Source of the DNA: Staphylococcus sp. ACRSN
GTDB lineage: Bacteria > Bacillota > Bacilli > Staphylococcales > Staphylococcaceae
Direction of reading: 5' to 3'
Assembly (NCBI RefSeq): GCF_022346615.1
Contig: NZ_JAKRNS010000015.1
Span: forward strand, 1 to 48,654
Length of the DNA: 48,654 bases
Shown: positions 1-7,429 of the stretch, piece after piece
How the letters are laid out: each line of letters opens with the position of its first letter
Numbering within the stretch: position 1 is the first letter of the stretch
Program-made: the position numbers and the translations under genes
The notes under the pieces: generated by a model
Databases searched by the model: none
What the model was told of the DNA's origin: nothing
Seen by the model: only the letters and a program-made list of their open reading frames with translations

Positions 1-23
1 TATCACTCTTTTTATTATGGAAG

Positions 24-185
24 TTATGATTGCTTTTCTAACTTTTCTATCTCTCTATTACATATAGTAATTTTTTCGCTTAACATCTCTTTAATTTTTG
101 GACTTTCAATTTCTTTTAATTGGCTTTTTAAATGTTCTCTTTGTTGTTTTATATTTTTAATTTTTGTCTCTATCAATTCATTCAT
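24..185 (-). CDS. Small coiled-coil protein, 53 aa
   Basis: Unrecognised small protein beginning MNELIETKIKNI. It is rich in Lys, Glu and Ile with heptad-like spacing, so a short coiled coil is likely. The start is supported by the ribosome site AAAGGACG about 8 nt upstream. It lies 32 nt after the stop of the FtsK-like ATPase gene and is probably co-transcribed with it. Its translation-initiation region is nearly identical to that of the ATPase gene, which suggests duplication of the leader. No function can be assigned. Confidence 0.6.
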   Translation of the reverse strand: MNELIETKIKNIKQQREHLKSQLKEIESPKIKEMLSEKITICNREIEKLEKQS

Positions 186-208
186 CTTTTTCACGTCCTT
201 TTAAAGTC
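183..208. repeat. Duplicated translation-initiation segment (copy 1)
   Basis: About 26 bases covering start codon, ribosome site and upstream leader recur almost unchanged at 1451-1477 (core CACGTCCTTTTAAAGT on the plus strand). Both copies sit at gene starts on the minus strand, so similar translation rates, or a past duplication of the gene start, are likely. Confidence 0.7.
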
Positions 209-217
209 ATTATAGTA

Positions 218-1453
218 TCATTTATTCTTTTTGAGATAATCAAATATAGTTAATTTTTCAGTGTCAGATATATAGGAACTTTGTAACCTAACTAAACTTC
301 CATCATATTTCAACAAAATATCTCCTTTAGTATTTAAACTTTCAGCTCCCTTTTCCCCAAGTATTTTTTCGCTATCGATAGAGCCGAACAATCTCATAGT
401 AGCTATTAAATCGAAGCTTTGTTTCAGTTCTTCTGTAATTATTTTTGGTGTCTGCAAACTAACTATGAAATGAATACCTACGTTGCTTATCGAATGTATT
501 TTACTTAATAAGTCTACTAATAATTGAAATACATCTTCATTTTGTTGTTTTACCTGATGAATTTCTTCAATAACAATTGTCCATTTTGCAAACTTAGGTT
601 TATCACTTTTACTTTCCATGTCATTATATTCTTGAATGTTTTCGACATTATTTTCAATAAATGTTTTATATCTATAGTCGACTTCTTTATTTATACGCTC
701 CAATAACATTTTCACTTTATCTATATCACTAACCACATCAGTCAACATATAGGGAAGACCATCATAACCGATGTATTGACTTCCCGAGAAGTCTATTAAT
801 CCTATTTTAATATCACTAGGAGAATTACGTGACATCATAGACATTAAAATTTGATCAAACCAAGTTGTTTTCCCACAACCCGCTTGCCCTACCACTAACA
901 TATTACGATAATCATCTATATTATATTCTAATAGTTCATTCTCGATAGTTAACCCCATTATCATCTCATTAGCATTGTCTATATTTTTCCTTCCGAAAAG
1001 AAGTTTGTTATCAATCGGGACACAATAATTTTCTTCACATGCCGTTAAAGGAATAACAATAGCCATCTCGTTTCTATCTTCTAGCATAGATACGTTCGGT
1101 AATAAAAAGAACCCGAGAATTTTTGATATACTCATTTTTATTTTTTCGATGTATTCAGTACTAACATATTCATGCACTTTATATTTATATACCAAAAACA
1201 CACCCGCAATATGAGTATCAAGAAAAGTAGCGTCTATTTGCATATCTTTAAATAGATTCTCAATTTTATATTTTAGTCTTTCAGAATAGACCTTTGCTCT
1301 TTCGTATTGAATATTCATCTTACTTTGCTTCGACTCAAATAAATCCAATGGGAAAGTAACGTTGTCTATACCTTCAATAGTTAATTGTGGTTTCTTATTT
1401 TTAGCCTTTAGATTAACCTTTATATTTTTAATTGTCTCTCTTAAATTTTTCAT
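218..1453 (-). CDS. FtsK/SpoIIIE-type P-loop ATPase, 411 aa
   Basis: P-loop ATPase of the FtsK/HerA class. Walker A is GQAGCGKT at residues 189-196, the Walker B strand ends in WTIVIEEIH at 291-299, and a VSLQTP motif at 331-336 matches the STQRP-type sensor of FtsK translocases. No membrane segment is visible and the N-terminal 180 residues are unique, so it looks like a soluble motor domain with its own adaptor region. The second acidic residue of Walker B is present, so it is probably active. It is distinct from the 808-aa coupling protein at 32910-35336. It could move DNA or act as an extra T4SS motor; the role is inferred. The ribosome site AAAGGACG fixes the start. Confidence 0.85.
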   Translation of the reverse strand: MKNLRETIKNIKVNLKAKNKKPQLTIEGIDNVTFPLDLFESKQSKMNIQYERAKVYSERLKYKIENLFKDMQIDATFLDTHIAGVFLVYKYKVHEYVSTEYIEKIKMSISKILGFFLLPNVSMLEDRNEMAIVIPLTACEENYCVPIDNKLLFGRKNIDNANEMIMGLTIENELLEYNIDDYRNMLVVGQAGCGKTTWFDQILMSMMSRNSPSDIKIGLIDFSGSQYIGYDGLPYMLTDVVSDIDKVKMLLERINKEVDYRYKTFIENNVENIQEYNDMESKSDKPKFAKWTIVIEEIHQVKQQNEDVFQLLVDLLSKIHSISNVGIHFIVSLQTPKIITEELKQSFDLIATMRLFGSIDSEKILGEKGAESLNTKGDILLKYDGSLVRLQSSYISDTEKLTIFDYLKKNK

Positions 1454-1477
1454 CTTTTTTCACGTCCTTTTAAAGTT
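1451..1477. repeat. Duplicated translation-initiation segment (copy 2)
   Basis: Second copy of the 26-base start-region repeat, in front of the 411-aa FtsK-like ATPase gene. It contains AAAGGACG followed by an A-rich spacer and ATG on the minus strand. Confidence 0.7.
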
Positions 1478-1489
1478 ATTCTAACATCG

Positions 1490-1855
1490 TTATATGCTCA
1501 CTATTATCGTTCTCGCTTGGGAAAACATAATCAAGACCCATGACGATAAGAAGAACACTATAATTATCGGTAAACTGATTCGTACGAACACTTTCCAACT
1601 GATTAAATTACTTAATCGCGTAAAAAACATTGATGCGATTAATAATACCTCTACTAACAAACTCGTTAGCGAAGTAATCCTAAAAATATGTAGCTTAGGT
1701 TCAAAAAAGCTTTCCATATTCGATATTAGTTCATTTAAAATTTGAATATAAATCGCCCCACTCTCAAATATTGATAATTTTTACTGCTGTTTTCTTAATT
1801 GATAATCCTTTTTATCATACGAAAAGATTCTTTTAATAGCATATGCTAAATCGCT
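1490..1855 (-). pseudogene. Possible decayed small membrane-protein gene
   Basis: Reading the minus strand from 1855 gives a protein-like frame (LAYAIKRIFSYDKKDYQLRK) interrupted by one TAA at 1781-1783. It then continues to a stop at 1490 with two hydrophobic segments (TSLLVEVLLIASMFF and ISLPIIIVFFLSSWVLIMF). No good ribosome site precedes the internal ATG at 1717, which argues for a relic, though a 75-aa protein from 1717 cannot be excluded. The 1454-1931 gap otherwise holds no clear gene. Confidence 0.35.
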
Positions 1856-1931
1856 TTATTAACTATATATTACACTAATTAGAACAACCACCGATATAAT
1901 AGAAATTAAATAATTCTCTCTCATTCATTGC

Positions 1932-2165
1932 TTAAATAATATCAAATCCTCTAAATACTTCTGCTAACTGATGCCTATTCTGTACATCATAGCTCCTCTG
2001 TACATTCCTTGTACGTATAGTAATTTTATTAGATTTATTCAACCATATTCTAAAGGAGTGCCATTGCTTTATATTGCACGAATACCCTTTATATACTTTA
2101 GGTTTCACTTCTTCTACTTGTATTCCTACTTGTTTAACAAGATTTAACATTTTATAATCATTCAT
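1932..2165 (-). CDS. Hypothetical small basic protein, 77 aa
   Basis: Unrecognised. The protein begins MNDYKMLNLVKQVGIQVEEV and has a basic, aromatic centre (KQWHSFRIWLNKSNKITIRTR) predicted as beta strands. An upstream in-frame ATG six codons earlier exists, but the ribosome site GAGGTG lies between the two, so the later ATG is chosen. It follows the 72-aa gene at 2209 with a short gap and is probably transcribed from the same operator-bearing promoter at 2458-2486. Confidence 0.6.
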   Translation of the reverse strand: MNDYKMLNLVKQVGIQVEEVKPKVYKGYSCNIKQWHSFRIWLNKSNKITIRTRNVQRSYDVQNRHQLAEVFRGFDII

Positions 2166-2208
2166 TTTCTGCACCTCTTTCATAGTATGTATTATTTATA
2201 TTTATCTT

Positions 2209-2427
2209 TTAACGTACACATAGATAATATGTATCTTCTAAGTTGATTATTTTTTCTTCATTTAGTTTTACTTCATGTGCTTTGACTTCATTTTTTGCAA
2301 TATACCCGCAAACATAATCCGTCTTGTCCAATTCATCAAATACTTCATAACTTTCCATAGCATTATGAATGTCTATATTCTGCTCTTTGTTAAATCGCTG
2401 AAATGTTTTGTAAGTACTTTCACTCAT
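2209..2427 (-). CDS. Hypothetical small acidic protein, 72 aa
   Basis: Unrecognised protein (SESTYKTFQRFNKEQNIDIH...), acidic and soluble. Three ATG codons are stacked at 2425-2433. The GGAGG at 2436-2440 best fits the ATG at 2427 (8-nt spacing) or the one at 2430. It is the first gene after the set-B promoter at 2458-2486, so it belongs to the group probably controlled by the CGTA-N8-TACG operator shared with the HTH gene at 43255. Confidence 0.6.
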   Translation of the reverse strand: MSESTYKTFQRFNKEQNIDIHNAMESYEVFDELDKTDYVCGYIAKNEVKAHEVKLNEEKIINLEDTYYLCVR

Positions 2428-2457
2428 CATCATGACCTCCTGTTATGATATATATTA

Positions 2458-2486
2458 ATTGTATCGTACTTATAGTTACGATGCAA
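2458..2486 (-). promoter_or_regulatory. Set-B promoter/operator (copy 1)
   Basis: Minus-strand promoter TTGCAT - 17 nt - TACAAT. The spacer is filled by the inverted repeat CGTAACTATAAGTACG (2465-2480). The same 16-mer, base for base, fills the spacer at 3431-3446, and a relative sits before the HTH regulator gene at 43255. A repressor or a MerR-like spacer-binding activator would fit. Confidence 0.75.
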
Positions 2487-2532
2487 GTATTTATATGTAT
2501 TTTATTAATATTTTTGTAACCATAATAAAATA

Positions 2533-2564
2533 AAAAAAGAAGTGGTATTACCCACTTCTTTCAA
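2533..2564 (-). terminator. Rho-independent terminator
   Basis: Minus-strand hairpin GAAGTGG-loop-CCACTTC followed by seven T residues. It lies just downstream of the stop of the gene at 2583-2801 and insulates it from the set-B promoter of the next unit. Confidence 0.8.
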
Positions 2565-2582
2565 GGTTTTATTATCAAAAAA

Positions 2583-2801
2583 TTAATCACAACTTTTCTC
2601 AGGAACTACTATTGGGACGCTATTTAATATATTACTCTCAATTTTATTATATGGTATATTACGCTTATATAGATAATTATCTATTTGTTTTGTTGCATTG
2701 ATTCTGTTTGTATCAGTTGCGTTGTATTTTGCTATCTTACCATTTTTAAATTCTACTTTTACTTGATAGTTCTTATACGTATATTTTGATTGTCTTTCCA
2801 T
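2583..2801 (-). CDS. Hypothetical small basic protein, 72 aa
   Basis: Unrecognised protein (MERQSKYTYKNYQVKVEFK...), basic, with a beta-rich first half (YQVKVEFKNGKIAKYNATD) and a helical second half. The ribosome site GGTGG five nt upstream selects the ATG at 2801 over an upstream TTG at 2813. Its own terminator follows. It sits among other small accessory genes of the left region. Confidence 0.55.
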   Translation of the reverse strand: MERQSKYTYKNYQVKVEFKNGKIAKYNATDTNRINATKQIDNYLYKRNIPYNKIESNILNSVPIVVPEKSCD

Positions 2802-2946
2802 TCTTACCACCAATCCCTTGCTTATGCATTATAATGTTTTCCGTGTATATAGCTTTATATTACATTTTTAATAATTTCGTTTAAACTTTCTATAAACACT
2901 TTAATTTTGGTTGTTTTGCGCCTCTCACATGGCACAATTCATTAAT

Positions 2947-3309
2947 CTAAAGAACTCTAAAAGACCTACTTAAACCTTCATAATAGTTCTCTATTTCATC
3001 AACAATATCTTTCATATTTAATTCATTTATAATTGTTTCAATTGCATTATTCAAATATCCATCGTTTACAAATGGCATGTCTTTGTGTTTGATAAAAATG
3101 CCTTGACCAGTGCTTATCCCTCCTATTGCTAAAGAATATTTGTATTGTTGTTCCATGCTATAATATATTTGATCTTTTTCTAACGAATTTCTCGCTTCTG
3201 CAAAAGTATAATCCCCTTGTTCTACATTGTTTACAACTGCGTCTATATGCTCATTACGACGTTCTCTTAGATAGTCAAAAAATAGTTGTTCTTTTATATT
3301 TTTTCCCAT
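2947..3309 (-). CDS. Hypothetical protein, 120 aa
   Basis: Unrecognised soluble protein, mostly helical (EQLFFDYLRERRNEHIDAVV, NSLEKDQIYYSMEQQYKYSLA), with a Gly-rich middle (AIGGISTGQGIFI). The GGAGG ribosome site gives a clear start. It is the only gene directly behind the second set-B promoter (3423-3452), so it probably shares regulation with the 2209 gene and the HTH gene at 43255. No domain could be named. Confidence 0.6.
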   Translation of the reverse strand: MGKNIKEQLFFDYLRERRNEHIDAVVNNVEQGDYTFAEARNSLEKDQIYYSMEQQYKYSLAIGGISTGQGIFIKHKDMPFVNDGYLNNAIETIINELNMKDIVDEIENYYEGLSRSFRVL

Positions 3310-3422
3310 TTCACTACCTCCGTTTTATTACTATTTATACTAAAATATGATATTTTTAATTTCTATACATACTTTATTTCCTAAATACCGCTTTGTATAA
3401 CATTGTTTAATTGATATATAAA

Positions 3423-3452
3423 TATTTTATCGTACTTATAGTTACGTTTCAA
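3423..3452 (-). promoter_or_regulatory. Set-B promoter/operator (copy 2)
   Basis: Minus-strand promoter TTGAAA (3447-3452) - 17 nt - TAAAAT. The spacer holds the same inverted repeat CGTAACTATAAGTACG (3431-3446) as the promoter at 2458-2486. It drives the 120-aa gene. Confidence 0.75.
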
Positions 3453-3494
3453 GTGTTTTTGTATTTTTTTAATATTTTTGTGACTATATTGGAA

Positions 3495-3528
3495 TAAAAA
3501 TGAAACGGTGTCTTACACCGCTTACATG
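3495..3528 (-). terminator. Probable terminator
   Basis: Short minus-strand hairpin CGGTGT-AAG-ACACCG followed by a T-rich tract. It lies just downstream of the 221-aa gene at 3542-4207. Confidence 0.6.
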
Positions 3529-3541
3529 TTAATAAATGCAC

Positions 3542-4207
3542 TTATCTTATAAGCCTTGCTTTTCCTCGTAAGAATTTTTTATGATAAAACTTTTTCTTAA
3601 TTATACGCCCTCTATAAACTTTTTTAACTTTCCCTCCTAACCTTTCAGCATCACTATAAGCTAACGATTTACCTAATTCTAAATCATACCTTTTCACATT
3701 ATTCCCTTTTATATTGTCTGTTTCTTTATCGTCTTTTGTTAAGTAATATTTATATCTTGTTTCAACAACATAGTAGCCATTTGCTTTTTTATTAGGTTTA
3801 AGACGTTTGCTCTCAACTTCTGTCCCTAATTGTACTACCTTTATATTATAATCAGGATATTCCTGAAGTATATTTTGGACTTGTGACATAGTCAGTTTGA
3901 GTACGATCTTGTTCCTCAATTTTTTGGTTAATTCCATATCATGGGTATAATAAAAATCTTCATTTTTTAATACTAACAAGTTGTTTAGTTCATAGTTTGT
4001 ATACTGAATTGCTGTTTTAGGTTGTTTCTTCCTGCTTTTTTTGGGTTCATACTTCACTAATTCTCCACCCATATCATTCGCTATATTCATCGCTAATGAT
4101 TTTTCTTTAATATTAAAAGTTCTAATGTTCATATCAGTCATATTGTTTACATAGCTAGCGTCTTTACTTAAATAAAGTCTTTTCCCAAAACGTATTACGA
4201 ACTTCAT
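3542..4207 (-). CDS. Hypothetical basic protein with repeated module, 221 aa
   Basis: The N-terminal part (MKFVIRFGKRLYLSKDASYV ... AMNIANDMGGELVKYEP) and the C-terminal part (RYDLELGKSLAYSDAERLGGKVKKVYRG) look like two copies of one module. In each, a beta strand with a Tyr/Phe-rich turn is followed by a helix ending in a Gly-Gly step. This resembles small phage proteins of the DUF2483 type, though that match is from memory and weak. The C-terminus is very basic (RIIKKKFYHKKFLRGKARLIR), so nucleic-acid binding is plausible. The ribosome site AAAGGTGG selects the ATG at 4207. Confidence 0.55.
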   Translation of the reverse strand: MKFVIRFGKRLYLSKDASYVNNMTDMNIRTFNIKEKSLAMNIANDMGGELVKYEPKKSRKKQPKTAIQYTNYELNNLLVLKNEDFYYTHDMELTKKLRNKIVLKLTMSQVQNILQEYPDYNIKVVQLGTEVESKRLKPNKKANGYYVVETRYKYYLTKDDKETDNIKGNNVKRYDLELGKSLAYSDAERLGGKVKKVYRGRIIKKKFYHKKFLRGKARLIR

Positions 4208-4264
4208 ATATACCACCTTTGTATCTGTCGTTTTGATAGAGTATCTTATAAAATATTATATAGA

Positions 4265-4278
4265 GTTTAGCCCTAAAC
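4265..4278. promoter_or_regulatory. Palindrome upstream of the 221-aa gene
   Basis: GTTTAGCCCTAAAC (two 6-bp arms, CC/GG centre). On the minus strand it lies a few bases upstream of a TATAAT-like -10, so it is a candidate operator for the gene at 3542-4207. A GTCATGAC palindrome lies just further upstream. Confidence 0.4.
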
Positions 4279-4306
4279 GTGTTAGTCATGACAACCGCAA
4301 TAAAAA

Positions 4307-4338
4307 TAAATAGAAGCGGGTCTATACCCACTTCTATA
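4307..4338 (-). terminator. Terminator of the 4340-7325 unit
   Basis: Minus-strand hairpin ATAGAAGTGGGT-loop-ACCCGCTTCTAT followed by a T-rich run, immediately after the stop of the 160-aa gene. It probably ends the transcript that starts at the 7357-7385 promoter. Confidence 0.7.
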
Positions 4339-4339
4339 T

Positions 4340-4822
4340 TCATACTTCAGTAACTTTATTAAAACCATAACTTTTTAAGATTTTTTCAACCTCTTCAGCA
4401 AAATGTTTATGATTTAATACATCAAATGACGTTGTATTTGTTTTCTCATTATAAACATCTTCGTAACTTGTGTTTAGCGCATCTGCTATTTCTTCTAATG
4501 CTTGTGCTTTTAGATAAGTTCTTGATAGGTCTTCATTTAAGTAATTACTAATCCTAGACTTCAAACGCATCATTTCTTCTATTTTTTCTCGTATAAAAGC
4601 AAACCATTCCATTTGTGACGACCTATAAAGTCTTGCACTTCGGTCTAAACTTCGTAATACCTTATGTGGTTTATCTTCTAAACTTTGCTTAATCTTCGCA
4701 ACTTGTTTCTCTCTATTTAAAATATTAAGCTTGTCATTATCGTATATTTCATTCGCAATATACGTTTTTAATTCTTTGTAATCTGCTTTCATTAAATCTA
4801 AAACATTATTTTGGTTATTCAT
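4340..4822 (-). CDS. Hypothetical helical protein, 160 aa
   Basis: Unrecognised soluble, highly charged, all-helical protein (MNNQNNVLDLMKADYKELKT ...). An open frame continues 38 codons upstream, but AAAGGGGGC directly precedes the ATG at 4822 and the longer form has only a weak site, so the shorter form is chosen. It is the last gene of a minus-strand run (215-aa protein, lipoprotein, membrane coiled-coil protein, this gene). A cytosolic partner for the membrane proteins is possible but unproven. Confidence 0.6.
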   Translation of the reverse strand: MNNQNNVLDLMKADYKELKTYIANEIYDNDKLNILNREKQVAKIKQSLEDKPHKVLRSLDRSARLYRSSQMEWFAFIREKIEEMMRLKSRISNYLNEDLSRTYLKAQALEEIADALNTSYEDVYNEKTNTTSFDVLNHKHFAEEVEKILKSYGFNKVTEV

Positions 4823-4953
4823 CTTCTTAGCCCCCTTTATTTTTAGTGATTCCTTTATAAGATGCCTCATAGCTATTTTTTCTATATTTTCACAAAAAGT
4901 TTTTGTATCATATTCATCGAAAATAACGTAAAACATACAATGCTGTCTTTACG

Positions 4954-5745
4954 TTAAAACTGTTCGTTTAACCAATTTTTGAAATTCTCCCATGCATTTT
5001 TTCCATCTTCTGTTAGTTTCTTCTTATCGATATACTTATCTAAGTCGCTAACTTTTGATTTAACCTCTTCATAATTACCTTGATTTTTACTATTTTGAGC
5101 ATCTTGCAATTTATTGATACCGTCTTGATATGATTGTAATGAGTCTTGATTAGATGGCACTTGTTCATTGTTTTTCAGATTATCAATTCTTGATTGAAGG
5201 TTGTTAATTTCTTGTTGTGTCTTTTGACTATCCGTTTCTGAATCTGCTAATTTGTTTTGTGTATCTTTCATGTCTTGTTTTAATTGTTCATTCTCTTGTT
5301 GTAATTGATCGTTATTGTCTACTTGTGCACTATTATTCATGTCGTTTTGATTAGAAAAATGGTTGTAAACTAAGAATAATATAAAACCAACAATTACAAT
5401 AGCTAATATTGATGCTAGCCATTTTTTAGCTGTTTTATTTTTAGCTAGTTCTTCTCGTTGTTGATTGCCATATTCTCTGTCTCTCTCTGTATATAAATTA
5501 TTCGGATTATTACTATCATCATAACTATCTTTATTTTTATCGAAGCGGCTTAAATGCTCATTAACATATTTATCGTGTAGATAATTATATGATTCACCAA
5601 ACACATTGCGAAACCTTTCATGATCAATGTTGTTTGTATTAAATTCTGTGTTTACTGAACCATTTTTATCTAACCCCATGATATAACCGTTATTATCTAT
5701 TTTTAAGATTTTAGGATATTTCTTAAAATTCTCTGTATTATTCAT
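4954..5745 (-). CDS. Single-pass membrane protein with coiled coil, 263 aa
   Basis: Residues 1-105 are hydrophilic and presumably cytoplasmic. One membrane segment (WLASILAIVIVGFILFLVYN) lies near residues 109-128. An extracellular Gln/Asn/Asp-rich coiled coil (NDQLQQENEQLKQDMKDTQN) follows and ends with a small helical domain. The N-in topology resembles the bitopic transfer proteins at 8721-10775, but no sequence relation is obvious. It lies between the lipoprotein gene and the 160-aa gene. Such surface pairs are often entry-exclusion or cell-contact factors; that is inference only. Confidence 0.65.
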   Translation of the reverse strand: MNNTENFKKYPKILKIDNNGYIMGLDKNGSVNTEFNTNNIDHERFRNVFGESYNYLHDKYVNEHLSRFDKNKDSYDDSNNPNNLYTERDREYGNQQREELAKNKTAKKWLASILAIVIVGFILFLVYNHFSNQNDMNNSAQVDNNDQLQQENEQLKQDMKDTQNKLADSETDSQKTQQEINNLQSRIDNLKNNEQVPSNQDSLQSYQDGINKLQDAQNSKNQGNYEEVKSKVSDLDKYIDKKKLTEDGKNAWENFKNWLNEQF

Positions 5746-5769
5746 AGTATTACCACCTTAACGTTAAAT

Positions 5770-6657
5770 TTAGTCTTTAACAGCTTCCTTTTTAATCACT
5801 TTGCCCTCAGCATTTTTCTTAACTATATCTTTCCCCATCGTTGTGTAAGTTCCTACAATCTCAGCATTTTTATTTCTATAATTCACATACCATTTCCCAT
5901 TTTTATCCAGTTTAACGTTATCAACAAGATACTTATCTGTATCTATTTTCCCATCAAAATCAGCAATCATTTGAAACACTTGTGTTCTCATATGAGTATT
6001 TGTTGATGGGCTTTCATTAGCTTCGTACTCCTCTCTTGTCTTATCGTCTTGCATTGGATTTTTATCTGTAATTTTAATTTTATTTGCTAATTCATCTAGC
6101 GAACTATAATTCTTATTCTTTTCATACAAATCTTTTACGTTATATTCTTCGCCAGTTTCCTTTAATTCTTTGTAATCTGGTGTCGCCTGTGTGCCACTGA
6201 CTAGCACTTTATCTTTGCTAACTCCTACAATTGATGCAAAACTACCTTTAGGTGGGTAAACAGTATAAAAGTCCATATCTTCAGGCGCGTTAGCTACTGA
6301 TTTTTCTTTGATTAATAACAATTTATATAATTGCTTTTTCTCTTTTTTACCTTGCGCATCACTTTCAAATATACCTGTTAAAGCTTCATCTTTCGTCAAT
6401 GTATACATATCTGCATCGTCTGCAAAAAACGCTAATGCTAATTTCTTATTCTGTGAAATATCGTTCGCACTCTTTTCGTTTGTCTTATTGTCTTGTTTAG
6501 GCTGTTCTTTATCATTTTGTTGATTATGCTGTGTGTGTTTCTTATCTTCGCTTTGTTTATCCTCTTTGTTCCCCTCTGTTTTTTCATTACATGCTGTTAA
6601 TACTAATGACAGACTTAATGTACTTGCTAATATGATACCTTTGTTTAGTTTTTTCAT
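5770..6657 (-). CDS. Lipoprotein, 295 aa
   Basis: Type II signal peptide: MKKLNKGIILASTLSLSLVL, with the lipobox LTAC placing the lipid-modified Cys at residue 23. A Lys/Gln/Asn-rich linker (residues about 24-70) follows, then a folded domain with alternating beta strands. The C-terminus (WYVNYRNKNAEIVGTYTTMG) is beta-rich. It has the make-up of the other two lipoproteins in the window (27789-28481 and 47937-end): lipobox, charged linker, unknown domain. It is co-directional with its neighbours, with a ribosome site before the ATG. Entry exclusion is a possible role, not shown. Confidence 0.75.
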   Translation of the reverse strand: MKKLNKGIILASTLSLSLVLTACNEKTEGNKEDKQSEDKKHTQHNQQNDKEQPKQDNKTNEKSANDISQNKKLALAFFADDADMYTLTKDEALTGIFESDAQGKKEKKQLYKLLLIKEKSVANAPEDMDFYTVYPPKGSFASIVGVSKDKVLVSGTQATPDYKELKETGEEYNVKDLYEKNKNYSSLDELANKIKITDKNPMQDDKTREEYEANESPSTNTHMRTQVFQMIADFDGKIDTDKYLVDNVKLDKNGKWYVNYRNKNAEIVGTYTTMGKDIVKKNAEGKVIKKEAVKD

Positions 6658-6677
6658 TTTTGTATACCACCTTATTA

Positions 6678-7325
6678 TTAATGATCTAGCTGTTTTATAA
6701 ATTTTTCAACATCTCTTCTCAAGTAAAGATTTGTTTTTCCTTTTTTCATATAAGGATTGAGCTTGCCTCTCTGTACAGAAACATCAAAATATGAGGGATT
6801 CATACCAAATTCTTCTGTTATCTCATTTTTAACCATCAACATGTTTTCAATACATTCCTTTGATGTGTAATCTGAGAAATATACCTCAATGTTATTAGGT
6901 ATAATGCTTTTGCTTATTATCTTATTTTCACCAATAGGCTTTTCTATAATTCCTAACTTAGTATTTACGATATACTTTTCGTTTTCTTTCAATTCTTCTA
7001 ATATAGCTTCCTTATTAAATTTTATAGATTTTATCACACCCTTACTTTGAATTGGATCACCGTATACCTTGCAAGGCAACTTTTCTTCTAATTCGTGATT
7101 GCTTATATTTACTAACTCTATTTGCTTACCTTGTTTACTATAAGATTGATAATCATCAATAACATATATATCTACTAAATATTCGTCTGAGCCTTCACTG
7201 TACAACTTACCGTTACAGTAACTTATTTGCACTCTGTAGCCACTGTTATCTTTAGAGTTTTCTATAACATCTATCATGCTTTCGAGCCGTTCAACTTCTT
7301 TCAACACTTTTTTATATTCAAACAT
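6678..7325 (-). CDS. Putative DNA-binding protein with C-terminal wHTH-like region, 215 aa
   Basis: First gene of the 7325->4340 run. Residues 1-120 form an unrecognised mixed domain (YRVQISYCNGKLYSEGSDEY). The last 60 residues (EEFGMNPSYFDVSVQRGKLN followed by PYMKKGKTNLYLRRDVEKFI) resemble excisionase/MerR-type helix-turn-helix modules that end in a basic strand plus an anchoring helix. It sits behind a strong promoter with a perfect 20-bp palindrome, so autoregulation is plausible. It lies directly after the transfer-block terminator and has its own control. Confidence 0.5.
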   Translation of the reverse strand: MFEYKKVLKEVERLESMIDVIENSKDNSGYRVQISYCNGKLYSEGSDEYLVDIYVIDDYQSYSKQGKQIELVNISNHELEEKLPCKVYGDPIQSKGVIKSIKFNKEAILEELKENEKYIVNTKLGIIEKPIGENKIISKSIIPNNIEVYFSDYTSKECIENMLMVKNEITEEFGMNPSYFDVSVQRGKLNPYMKKGKTNLYLRRDVEKFIKQLDH

Positions 7326-7356
7326 TTATATAGCCTCCCATCTATTATTTTATTCA

Positions 7357-7399
7357 ATCATAGCATAGCAAGTCTTGACTTGCAAGTGTACACTTGCAA
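7357..7399 (-). promoter_or_regulatory. Strong promoter with two palindromic operators
   Basis: Minus strand: -35 TTGCAA (7385-7380), 17-nt spacer, -10 TATGAT (7362-7357). The perfect palindrome TTGCAAGTGTACACTTGCAA (7380-7399) overlaps the -35. A second inverted repeat, CAAGTC-TT-GACTTG (7369-7382 on the plus strand), lies in the spacer. Together they look like a tightly repressed promoter for the 215-aa gene and the genes after it. Confidence 0.8.
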
Positions 7400-7401
7400 C
7401 T

Positions 7402-7429
7402 TAAAAAAGAGGGCTTTCGCCCCCTTTTT
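7402..7429 (-). terminator. Terminator ending the transfer operon
   Basis: Minus-strand hairpin GGGGGCGAAAGCCCTC followed by six T residues, overlapping the stop codon of the TcaA-like gene at 7428. T-runs on both sides make it possibly bidirectional. It separates the 13224->7428 unit from the 7325 promoter. Confidence 0.85.

Noticed and set aside
1494..1745. Plus-strand frame of 83 aa opposite the decayed membrane-protein region
   Set aside because: No ribosome site, and the minus-strand reading has more protein-like features.
4823..4936. N-terminal extension of the 160-aa gene
   Set aside because: The strong AAAGGGGGC site lies inside it, directly before ATG 4822; the longer form has no good ribosome site.
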